Program-made: the position numbers and the translations under genes | Shown here: positions 37,687-49,200 of the stretch, in pieces | Numbering within the stretch: the stretch's first letter is position 1 | How the letters are laid out: every line of letters starts with the position of its first letter | Notes under the pieces: model-generated | Told to the model about the DNA's origin: nothing | The model's input: only the letters and a program-made list of their open reading frames with translations | Database searches by the model: none | DNA from: Opisthocomus hoazin | Lineage: Eukaryota; Chordata; Aves; Opisthocomiformes; Opisthocomidae | Length of the DNA: 64,000 bases | Assembly: GCF_030867145.1 (NCBI RefSeq) | Contig: NC_134416.1 | Location: 21,395,514 to 21,459,513, forward strand | Direction: 5' to 3'

Positions 37687-38350
37687 GATTTGCTTGAGTT
37701 GCCGGCACAGGGAAGCTGCGAAGGACCCGGTCGCCATGGGTGCCGGAGGATGGGGAGATGCATGTGCACACCTCGCCCTCCAGCAGCGAGGATGCCGTGT
37801 CCAGGCAGCAGCCCGTGCTACCCTCCGAGCTCATGTCCTGGAGCCGGGTGTGGAGGGCCGTGGGGCTCACGTGCTGGGCGGCGGTGGGGTGGCAGGGGCT
37901 GCTGGGGGCCCTCTATTTGCATTGGCCCAGCCCCCTGCCTGCTTCATAATGGCCAGGTCTCCATGGCACCAGTGTTAGGGAACGGTCCCTGCCAGTGGGC
38001 CAGCAGACCCGGCACAGCCGGCAGGTCCCCTTGGAGCTCCTCTGTCTGCCATAGATCCCCGAGGGATCTATGGTCCCGAAGAGGTGACATCTGCACCTGC
38101 GGGCCTCCTCGGACAGGCTTCAGGCGCTGTGGACTGCGGACGGGGAGGTCTCTCGTCGTCTGGTCCAGCGACTGGTCCCATTGCTGCGGGAGGTAGAACA
38201 GCCGAAACAGGTGGATCTGTCATTACTTTTCTTCTGGGGGTTACGGGAGCTGTTTCGGGCATGGAGGAGATGTGGATTCACAGTCTTGAGCCAAACTGGG
38301 TAGAGCGGAGACGGCTTGTGATTTATCTGACCTCAGTTCCCTGTCTTTAA
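37687..38350 (+). promoter_or_regulatory. CpG-rich block with octamer/CCAAT motif, copy 3
   Basis: Third copy of the CpG-rich block; octamer at 37915-37922. It contains a copy 3-specific perfect inverted repeat (38049-38059 and 38063-38073) where the other copies have only an imperfect one. Confidence 0.3.
38049..38073. repeat. Perfect inverted repeat, 11 bp arms, 3 bp spacer
   Basis: Arms CCATAGATCCC and GGGATCTATGG around CGA. Copies 1 and 2 have CCATAGATCCC followed by an imperfect partner (GGGGTCTGTGG). Confidence 0.9.
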
Positions 38351-39649
38351 TGTCGCTGTAATCTTGCTTGCACAAGTGCACTGAGGGCCTATTTTGTTCT
38401 AACGGATATATGGTGAATAAGACCAGTCAATCTAGTGTGCCATCTTTCTAACCAGACGTATAAGCGTTTACTTCAGGAGAAGAGAAATAGTACCTTGAGC
38501 TCAGTGGTTATACTGACTAACTCTCCGTTGACTAAAAAGGGGAGCCAAGGCTGGCTCGGAGATGGGTGTCTGCGTTAGGAACATCCACGTTTAGTCAGAC
38601 GAATTCCACTCCTGTCTCCCGTGTTCCTCGGCAGGTCTCTGACCACTCTGCTGTTAGCCCTTATCGAAGTCAAGTACAATCTCTGTCTCTTTTACATCTC
38701 TCTTTTTTTTTTTTTTTTTTTTTTTTCAACAGAAAGGAAAGTCAGTCGTAGACGTTCGGTTGCGGAAGAAAGTTTGCGCTTGAACCACGCATGTATCTTC
38801 AAGTAGGTCTAATTAGATGCCTTTTCGTCTTCTGCTCATCCCTGATAAGCTTAGGCACTGTCCGTTTGTCCTGTTTCTCAGGACCCTTGCCCAAGGTGCC
38901 TAGCATTGCACAGGGAGATTCTGTATCTCATTTTACACTGGGAATTCCCAGGAATGAAGTATTTGTAGAAGGCAAGCTAAGTAAATTGCACTGAAGTGAA
39001 AAAAGTGCTTGTTACCTTCCAAGAGATAATACTGGAATAGAGTCAGAAAACACATGTTTTGAGCAAAAGATGCTTGGAAAGCGAAGTACAACTTATTAGC
39101 ATAGAGCTATTGTTTTAGTTTGGATTTACATATGTTTTAGATTTGAACTTTGAATTTCCATAAATTTGCTTGAATTGTTGTTGAAAACATGTTCAAATAG
39201 CCAAGTGTTTCTTTCAAATGGGAAGAAGCAAAGTAGCAGCTACAAAGAGTGTTTTAGCTTTCAAGTGGTCTGCATTTCTGAGCCCAAACCTACAAGTCCC
39301 TGTTAAATGACAGTGGCCTAGAAAAACAACCTTGCAATTCTGTGTCGCCAATTTTATAATACACCCCCCTCTAAATATTGTATTAGATGTTGCTTAGTAG
39401 AGACATAGGCAATTAGTGGTTGGGCTGTGGCCTCTCAAGACATGTATTTCTTTTGGTTCAGAAGACTCTCGGGCTGCAGCAAGCGTCCACAAGTCCCAGC
39501 GAAAATGGAGGACGCAAAATACAAGCCAGCAGGTTGCCACGGAGGATCCGGCAAGTAAAAGGTGAAAGGCTGAGTCCCACCTGTCCTACAATATGACCTG
39601 CCCAGCTGTGGGCTGGTGGCACAATCCACCTCCAGTGCAGGGTCTCGAT

Positions 39650-39994
39650 GGTGAGAAGCTGGGCACAGCAGTGCCCGAGGGTACCAACAGGCGGAGCCTT
39701 CCCTGGACACTGCGCTGGCCAAGGAAGCCACCACTCCCCACTCTTGGGTGGACACCCACCCAACTGCTTGCCAGTGCTCGCTCAGCAGGCAGATCCCTTC
39801 ATCACATTTCAGCTGATTGCACGGTGCAGCAACAGTGGTAACTTGGGCAGCTGGCAAAGATGCACTCAGAGGGGATGTGGAGCAGAACTTTCAGTGTGAC
39901 CCTCCATAAATCCTTCTAACCTGCTGGGTGAGGAGACATCCAGTTCAAAACCAGACAGAAGACTTTGGGGAAGAACTGCAGGGGATCTAAACTT
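39650..39994 (-). repeat. Inverted remnant of copy 1 DNA, copy 3
   Basis: Reverse complement of 7197-7562 with the same joints as in copy 2, so the rearrangement predates the separation of these parts of copies 2 and 3. Confidence 0.92.
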
Positions 39995-40758
39995 CATTGG
40001 GTGGGGTTTTTTCCAGATGAGAAGACTTTCCTAGTACATCTACATAGTACTGGCCCTAGCAAGATGAGAGCAGTTTTGCAGTGTTCCTGCGCAAATACAA
40101 GCTTTGATAAATAGCAAGTCAGTAAACAGATAGACGGCTTAGCACCTGATAAACACTTGAGAGCCACACGTGATTATTGGACAATTTTAGGCTCTTAGAA
40201 CTGCCTTACTGTGCTTCTCTGCCACATGAAAACCTGTATACATGTGCACGTATATATAGAGATATACCCTGCTAGGCTATACACATTTATACATACACAC
40301 ATTGTATGTGTACATCATCTCAGAAACCAAAATAGAAGCGGCTTTCTTCCCAGCAAGGAGCATTTTCATGTGGTTTAAAGCAAGAGAAATCTCTACTTGC
40401 AGTTGTGTGCTCCTGAAGGAGCCACATGAGCAGCCGCATTCGTCTGCTGATGGCTCTGAGAAAGCAAACAGGTTGTCACAACAAATGTGCCTAGCCGACT
40501 CCTAAAATGGCTTCTGTAGCGTGAGGGTTTTGTGTCCCAACGTTTTTTCTGCTCTTGTTGAAGTGCCAGTTCTGAAGCAATGTTGAAAATCTGGAACAGA
40601 TCCAGCGCTTGTCCTCAGGGATGTTTGAAAATTCATGCAACTTCTGAAATTCACACAGGACGGACAAAGCAAGGGTGCTCGTGATTCACCGTTATTTTGA
40701 AAACAGTCTTTGAGTTAGAATTTCCATCATGTTTTCACTCTTGCCTTTTCCTTTCCAG

Positions 40759-43700
40759 GAACTGAAGCCGATTTTAGCTCTTCAAGCAGCACAGGCAGTA
40801 TTTCAGCACCTGAAGCCCGTGTGACTGCTGCTGGAAGCCAAAGATCTTCTTTTTCTCGCAAGTAAGCAAAGCAGCTTTTGCTGAATCTTCCAAGTGTTGC
40901 TAGTGCAAAGACAGACTACTGGGTAAGGTCTTGCAGTTAATACACACACAACTACTATTGTGAGTTTTAAACCAATTTTTTTTTAACATTACTTAAGCAC
41001 TCCCTAGATTATATCTCAACAAGGAAAGGTATTGGCTGGGAGCAAAACACAATATGAAGTATAATTTAAAGACCTAAAATGACCTGACTTTCAGAAAGAA
41101 TAGATATCATTTCGTATATTACTATACTGCCCTGCTTAATTGAACAGAAGTCCTCTGTAACAAGGCTCCTTCAGATGCATTGCTGTGTTATGCGCAGCCT
41201 GTGCAAATGCTGCCTCACACAAGGGTTGATGCTGTACTGCACAAAGCGGAAGGAGATGTCTCCTTTGCAATATGTTCTTTTTCAGCCGTTCGACTTAACT
41301 CTCTATGAAACATTTCAGTGCTGCCACAAACCACAGTCCTGCATTTCATTGTAAAACAATGATAACATCACTCAAACCGCAGCAGTATGATGCAGGTTTG
41401 CAGCAGCCCCTCACCCACCTGTTCCTTATAAACTGTTCCATTTTCAGAGAAGGGGAAGCTCAGGGGACGTGGGTGATCCGACGGAGTCACGGGGAACTGT
41501 GCGATCCACAGAGAAACGTGAAAATGGCCAAGGTTTCCCTAGGTCACGTAGTTCACACTGAGCACCCCACAGCTACTGAAAAAACGTGCAGTGGCTGATG
41601 ACTTCAGGGCTTTCTTGCCAGCCACTCACAGTTCTCTATCTAGTTTAGTGTTCAGACAACTCTGTGTGTAAAAGAAGACACACAATGAGTTGCGCGACGA
41701 GGATAATCCAATATGCTTTAACCATTCTGGTTCCCCTCCAGTCGTGGCCCTTACGGTCAGAATAACGGATCCTCATCCTGCAAGTCCGGAGCCAGCCCAC
41801 CTGCTTCCCGTCAGAAGGAGCCTCTGTCAGCCCTGTGCAAAAACCAGCTGACTCCTGCCAACATCCGTCAGAATTACAGGGCTTCTTCAGGCAGCAGCAG
41901 CAGCTCAGGCTCCGGCTCCTACAAAGGAAGCGACAGCAGCCCAGCGCTGAGGCAAGTCTTTATTTCAGCGTCCCGGTGTCGAGCGCACCGAATTGCCTCC
42001 TCTGCTCTGTAACGGGGGCTCGGCTGTACAAGTTGCCGAGTAGGTCACCGTGCTTCTCAGCATAGGTGTGACTGCTCGTGTTGGTGGCTTGACAGCCAAC
42101 AGGCTGCTCCATCCCACGGAAAAACTTGATTGTCTCAGCAGTGTAAAACTGAAGGTCACTTTCTGTCAAAGCCCTTTGAGTTTTTTTGAGGCACTCCCTC
42201 ACCTGGCCGTGTCTACAGCTGGGTGCTTGCTCTTGGGCATGCCACCAATTTCGAGTGAGGGGACAGCTGGGTATTTTAAAGTTCCATGTCTCGTGTGATG
42301 TAATGGCACTGACACCAAGCAAAATAAGTAGCAGATTTTGCACTACAGCCACAAATCAGCCGTTTCCTCGAGTACTTTGATTTGCCAGAGGGAGTCACTT
42401 GTGCGGACTCTGAGGAGCCCCAGAGGAGGCAAGCTTTGTATCAGTCAACGGGACACTTTTCTTTTGGCTAGGACCGCAGAACTGTAGCAGTGATGTTACG
42501 TGACGCTTTGGGTTTTTTTCTTTTCAGGCGTTCAGGGACATGCCATGCTTGTGGTGCCAACTACAAGATTAAGCCACCAAATCCAGAGCAGTATTTGACT
42601 GCTCTGCAGCAGAAAGAAGCTACATTGCGGCATTTGAAAACAAAGCTGAAGGAATCGGAGAGCAAACTTAAAGAAAGGTACATTTCACTTCAGAAATCAG
42701 TTAGAAAGGTTTGTTCAGAAACATTTAGGGGTGGGAATCCTGAACGTTTTTATTCATTTCTGGACCACATAAATTGTTGATGAAGAAATTTGAACTATTA
42801 TCTGTCTGATGAGGTTGTTTTCAGGTATTTCAGGTTTCATAGCCTGCTCAGTGAAGCCATAACATGCAGCTGAGTTCTGACTATGTCTGACTTTTCTCTT
42901 TTTTTGAACTTTCCCAATAGAATATTTTTCAAGGATAATTTTTTCACCTGTCTGATTTAGCACTGAGACCTGTGATACATCCAATAGTTTCTACCCGCCA
43001 GCATGTATTTCCTGAGTCTCCTGTTCTACCTCACTCTGCAAAATAGGACTCCAATTGTCCCCCTTCTCCCCTAATGAAAGAAAAGCTCTTACACAAACCA
43101 GCATGCCCGTCTGTGTTTTTGTCGCTTCAATATTGAAGTTTTCTCAGCAGCCCTTTGTATGGACGCTGAGCAAAGAAGTGACAATGTGCATTACACAGCA
43201 ACAGATGTCGTCTTTTCTACTAAAACCGTGCCCTCCTGAGAGCCGGCTCTCTGCACACACAGCCCAAGCGGGCACACAGCGGGGTCTGAACGGAGCCCCA
43301 AGGCAGAGTCCCAGGGACCCTGCGGTCCAGTTCGGGATAGCGCGACCTGTGCATCAGCGAGGGCTGGATCTCACACAGAGATCTCTCCCCACTTGCTTGC
43401 AAGCCTTGGAAGGAATCTGCTTCCTTCCTGGAGAGTCTCTGCAGCGCAGCCACCCCAGTGCGCTGGAGCCTCATGTTGTCTCTTGAACTGACCACCCAGC
43501 AGAGCTGTTACACCATTTTTCTTTTGCTACAGGGAAACAGAAATAGCAGAGCTCAAAGCTCAGCTGGGACGCATGAGGGAAGACTGGATTGAAGAAGAGC
43601 GTAATCGTGTGGAGGCGGAGCTGGCCTTAAAGGAAGCAAGAAGCAAAATTAAACAGCTCAAGCAGGTTATTGAAGCCATGAAAAACAATGCTGTTGAGAA

Positions 43701-44160
43701 AGACCAAATCATTCAGAAATGCTTGATAGATATCAGCATTCAAAATAAGAAACTGGAATCTTTGCTGCAGAGCATGGAAATGGCTCAGAACAGCTCTGCG
43801 ATGGACGAGCAGTGCCTGCAGTACAGCTGTGATGCAGAGGGGAAGCCATCAGCGTTGTGTGCCACGATGCCAGAGAGTCTCATGGCAGAGGACCAAGCTC
43901 TGGAGGAGGTGGCAGATAGCAGGCTGCTTCTTAGTGAGGACACGCCTAATGGGACTGATTCAGCTGAAGAGAGTTGGAGCACCACAGCTTCTGAGTGGAG
44001 TGACTCCCAGACAGGAGTAATTTCTAGAGCAGCTGTGCTCCAGCACCAGCATGGAGATGGAGGGAAGAACAGCAACAGAGTGCGAGTGCAGAGCAGGAGA
44101 GGGAGAAGCAATGCAGGAGGGCTGACGTGCAAGAGGGCGGCAACACCTCGCAGTTTCTAA
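40759..44160 (+). CDS. SYBU: Syntabulin 3' exon set, copy 3
   Basis: Exons 40759-40861, 41742-41951, 42528-42677 and 43533-44160, with intact splice sites and the same stop. Exon D reads WIEEERNRVEAEL, the most mammal-like of the three, but also ESLMAED and VISRAA where the others have ESLMAGD and VIPRAA; exon B has NGSSSC for NGSLSC. As in copy 2, no SYBU 5' exons precede it in its unit, so its expression would need read-through, long-range splicing or a local promoter. Confidence 0.8.
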
Positions 44161-44256
44161 ACTGGCTGCAGACTCAAAAAACGGTTGTGCCTTGGTGATA
44201 TATTCAGGGCCTTTGGTCACAACTTTCTATTTACTAGCCCATGGTCTATTACTTTT

Positions 44257-44270
44257 AATAAATATTTATT
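44257..44270. terminator. Palindromic poly(A) signal, both strands, copy 3
   Basis: AATAAATATTTATT, 97 bp past the copy 3 SYBU stop and about 1.9 kb past the EBAG9 stop on the minus strand. In this copy it is the relevant candidate signal for intact EBAG9. Confidence 0.65.
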
Positions 44271-46156
44271 TCCATCTCTTTCACATTGTCTCAGAAATAG
44301 CAATAGTAAGCGCCGGACTAACTTCTCTAAAAGATGAGACGTAGCTTCCAACAGGTTGCACCTGAAGCAGGCAACACATAGTAAGTTTCCCTGCTCTGCG
44401 TCAGTAGTGAAAGAATTATGATTCGTACCTCCTCGCTTCACCAGAGCGGTTAAAAGGACAGACACTGCTTGTTATTGAAGTGTATTCACAGACTTTCTCC
44501 TTATCTCTCATCCTCCGCCAGATACTTTGGTCTGCTTGCCATGCCCCTGTGTAGTCTGCACTGATTGTCATCATCCATTCCACTCCAGCCAGAACACTTG
44601 TGCAGAAAATCTGCACAAAAGTGTGTCTCGTTGACTTCTGAAATGTATTTCAAAAATCAGCATTTCTCAAGGACTTCTTTCATCTGTTACAATTGCCATC
44701 AGATCAGTTGACTTGCGCAAGATTTTCAGCAATATGACAAGCATGTTAAACGTTGAATAACTTTTCTCGGTGCCTAAGGCCACTAAAGGCTAATTCTTAC
44801 TCTCTTGCTTTCTCAAGGACTTCTCTGTAGGGCTAAATTTGTGTCAGAATCTACTTACAACTCTGTTAAAGATTCTATTTTTCTAGGCAGAGATGATCTA
44901 GTCAAAAAGCCCCCCCTTCCCTTCCCATTCTTTTACAGGCAACAAGTCTCAGGCACCAAATTTGCTGTCTTCACTCTTCTGTCACAGGAGAAGAAATCTG
45001 TACAACCCGTGAGTTGAGGGATAAGAGCATCCACGCAACAGAAGATGGGCAAGGCATTCACTGAAGCTCTGAGCTGGACATCAGAACCACAGGCATTCCC
45101 CTCCACCCCCACACCTCTCCTTCCAGCAGACATTAACTTTTCTTCTGCACAAAAGCGCTGTTGTCCGCTATGCTTATTCACCTTGCACTCTTTTCCCAGA
45201 GGAATGCCACTGGAAACACATACAGTGAAAAGTGTTGTTAACTGAACAGAGAATTTTCACACTAGCTTTATTCACCACACAATCTTTTTTGTTACACTAC
45301 CTATGCCAGGAGTGTAAGGAGTGAGGAATTTTTCTTCTTCCTAACTACATCACTGCTAGAACTACCCATTTAGCAATACAGGTAAGTGATTCAATCGCTC
45401 CCCCATGTTCGCTTCAGCCTTTACAAGAAAGATGCAGCACGCACTACCTGCGTAGTGATGCCACTACTGGAAGCCACTGCAGAGTTGTGAATGGCCATGG
45501 TAGCACAGGAAGCTGCAAGGGACAGAGTGACAAGAAATCCACTTCAGTGTTCAGGTGTAACTTGCGCTCCACCATGGCACCATGTACCAGGAGTACATTT
45601 AAAGTTGCAGGTCATCCATAACAAGCCATGTTCTTCTGCACAGGTCAACACGATCTCCCACGGAAAACTGTGAGGTATTTACAAATATTTTTTTTATAAA
45701 CAGCAAAAGCAGGCATTCTTGATTAGGCAGGAAGCAAAGGGTTCTTTAAAACCGTTTAATTACATGTTTCAGGTAAGCACAGACAATACAGTAGATTTCC
45801 CACCACCGAATATTGACATTCTTTTCTCTAGGCTTGAGCTGTTCATGAAGAGTGTCTTTCAATCCACATCCTTGCTCAATCACTTTTGCTGCCGAGAAGG
45901 GTGCTGGAATAGAACTATTGCAGGAAACATCATTCCATCAAGGCATGAATTTCTGTGGGGTTTTTCTCCTTTAAGAACCACCTGCTGCTAGTCCAAGCTA
46001 TTTTTGGAGAATCCTGGCTTCCAAGATGACCTGAAGAATGCATTGAAACCAAGCAGTGTGTTGAAGTCCTAGAAATACTGAAATCAATACCGGTATGTAT
46101 GTTGTAGAGCTGAAATTCTCTTTTTCACTGGCACTGCCATTGATGCCTGGTTTCTG

Positions 46157-46277
46157 TTAGGACAGTTTTACACCAATTTTGTTTTGTTCCTTTTTCATCA
46201 GCCTTTGGGCCTCTTTCTCCATTTTCTTTCGTTGCTGTTCTGCTGCTCTTTTTTCCCTTTCTGCTATCTTCTGTTGT
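46157..46277 (-). CDS. EBAG9: EBAG9 terminal coding exon (copy 3, conserved version)
   Basis: 121 nt from TTACAG to TAA. It encodes [18 protein letters not shown], then [13 protein letters not shown] and GVKLS, matching mammalian EBAG9 at every position where copies 1 and 2 deviate. It is the nearest terminal exon to exon 5. Confidence 0.95.
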
Positions 46278-49200
46278 CTGTAATTAAAGAAAACATCAGT
46301 TGAGAAATAACAGGAATCCAGTTTTCAGGGCACATGTATCTGAAGTTCCTGTCAATAAATAGGTTATTATTACTTATAAAAACAGAGCTTCACTTTACCG
46401 CGATCGGGCTTAGAACAGGCATTCTTTTCTTGTGCTGAAGTCCTTCTTTCAGATTAATCTAGCCTTAGGCAGTAATATTTGTTCAAATATTTTACGATCT
46501 AAAAGCCGCTCAATTCTCAAAAAGTCACAGTAAATGAATCAGTGTGAGCGTACGACAGTTAAGGCCTAGAGCTATTTAGGAAAAGAAAAATTAGAAAAAA
46601 AAAATCTAATGCTTTGAGTAGCAAGATTACCCATCTTTTCATATTCAGACCAAAAGTTTCATTTGTCTAGAACACTGACTTGTGTCCCCCCTTTCCCTCA
46701 GCAGAGGCATCAGTAGTTATCCTCTTTGTAATGAAAGTACTACGCACATTTTCCTCATGATCAGATGAGAGGATAACTTCTAATATTCCCTGTCTCCTGT
46801 GTTGTACTCTACTGTTCAGTACACGTATAAACAATAGCCTCTAGGGACAGAAAAGAAATAGTTAAAAAGTCTTCATCTGTGTATCCTTTTAACATTATTT
46901 CTTATCACTGCTATAAAACCTCAGACATGGCTATCTGCTAGCTCAAAGATTCTGTCTACAGAAATAGGTTTCCAATTTCAATAAACACATAGCTGACGAG
47001 AGCAAAGGAAAAAAACACCACAACAAGCCGCTCATTTTATTCCCCCACTTTGTCTAGAACACATCACTGAGTGGCACAGGGGCAACAAGGACCCATACTC
47101 CAAGTGGCACAGTGCAACTCTCTCCTGTCTTGCATAAGTAGTAAGAGACTGGCATAAGGAGGTCACTCCTGCTTTGGAGTCAGTTGATTTTATACGAAAA
47201 ATCTGCTAAGATGCTTGCAGGAGGACTTTAGAAATAAAAATGAAGCTTCACTCACTTGAAAAAGTGAAATTTAACACAGATTCGGTAAGAATAAAGAATT
47301 ATTTATTAGAATAAAGAATTCTAATTTAGAGTAGATTTTCTTGTATTCCCCACACCTCTGAATTCACGCAGAAGGGAAGAAGCTACCTACACCCCAGCCA
47401 GCGTGTAGAGACAGCAGAGTTCCAAAAAGCCTTACGAGGTCTTAAGCAATGCTGCTATTCGTCTGCAATTCTGAAGTGAGGAGAGTCACAGCAGACAATG
47501 TTTCTTCTCCCCCTGATAAACCGCAGGACGCAGAGCTGCTCTGCACAGAGAAGTGCTTTCCATGCCATCTACTGGCTGAGTCATTTTATTGGACTTCAGT
47601 TTCGCCCAAATGAGAAGAGACCTTCGCAGCACCGCAGGTAGAGGAACAGAAGTCACAAAAGAATTCAACAAGTAGCTTACCACACAGTGACTGCCTCTCC
47701 ACTCGTTTTTCACTTGGTCGTTACTCAAAACATTGATCTCTACTCCAAACCTCCTGCATGTTTTGGACATAAAGTTACTACCTTCGAGGCTCAGAAAGGT
47801 TTCATTTCTCCATAAAGGAAGAGCCTATGACAAACTGCAGCCATATCTGGCTCACTTTGTCCGGGTTCCAAAGCAAGGAGTTCAGCACAGTCTGGACGGA
47901 ATGATGCAAGTTGTTTAAACCAGGAAAGGACCCATTCCTGGTGTCACTTGTGCTTTGCATTCCTAACACAAGATACGTCCAAAAAGACCTAAACCTCTCT
48001 CCTCAGTTAGCAGAACGCTAATTATAATCACAACACTATTAGCAGATATGCTTCTTCTAGGATGTTTTTATTTACTGTATGCATACTGAAAAACTGTAAT
48101 AAGAATGGTTTCATAGCATTTGGTCTTTGACCTCACCACAATTAAAATGCACCACCATTTAGCTTACCTGTTCCCACTGGGAAGAAAAACTTCATTGGTA
48201 TTAGAAAGTCGAAAGGTGCAGATAGGTATCTACAATTTGCAGAACAAGCCAACATCGAACTAACTTCAGTGAACTGAAAATCCAGTTTATCATCCACTAC
48301 GCTGCTTCATCACTGACTGGAGAATTTCAGTGCATCCCAGCCCAGACCTGCTGGGGGGGGGACGGGGGAGCGGGGCAAGGAGTCAACAGAGTGCAGGAAC
48401 TTCTCAGGCACTAGTAGCCTACTGCTCAGCACTGTCCGCCAGCATGCTTCGATTCCAGGAAGCATTTGGCTTACTACGCATGCTCCTTGCAACTGTTCAG
48501 TATATCCACTGAGTCACCACAGAGGCCACAGGACAGAGTCTTCTCTGCTATTTAGCAGGCCACAGCCCAGTATCGCATGACTGACCAGCTCTCCATTACT
48601 ACACAAAAATTATTCCAGTCTAAGACACTTCTGAACACTAACCAACCATCAGCCACCTAAGGGAGATCCTTACTTTTTCTGCACATTCATTTCATTCTCA
48701 CTAAGCACTGCTGGAGTACTGTCAGTATTAACCCTCTGAAGGGTTAGGGGGACTTGGTCTCCCATTTAGTAGTCTGAAATCTTCAGATCATTTTGTAGAC
48801 AACAGTGCTGTCTTCTAGCACTAAGAAGAAACTCTAGATCATTTCCTTACTACAGTATGTAGGCAGTCTTGCCAAGTGCTATGCTTATGTTAAGTGTTAG
48901 ATGTTAATTACATCACAGATGTCTACTGCAAGAGAAACTGTAAACCCAGAAGATTATTTCCTATCAATCTTGCTGAAAATTAGCCAGCACTTTCCTCAAT
49001 TACAGAAAAACATTGTAATTTGATGCATCATGAATAAAACAAAGGTTTTACTTCACACAGCTGGGATACAGCTTAAACAATCATCAGCTGTACAGAGATG
49101 GCCATTCATAGTTGGCCAAGTGGTAGTAAAACAGTTACAGTTCTGATCATGTTCTTTCTATTTATCTGAAATATTTGGACACATACACATCTCTTTGACA

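Larger units (their letters stand above)
34999..48519 (+). repeat. Tandem segmental duplication, copy 3 (right, joined to native EBAG9)
   Basis: A 13,521 bp unit that starts with the same LTR fragment as copy 2. Similarity to copies 1 and 2 stops at 48519, after which the sequence runs on as single-copy EBAG9 intron 5. This copy therefore supplies the terminal exon of the intact EBAG9 gene. It keeps the ~274 bp that copy 2 has lost but shares the large rearrangement seen in copy 2. Confidence 0.95.
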
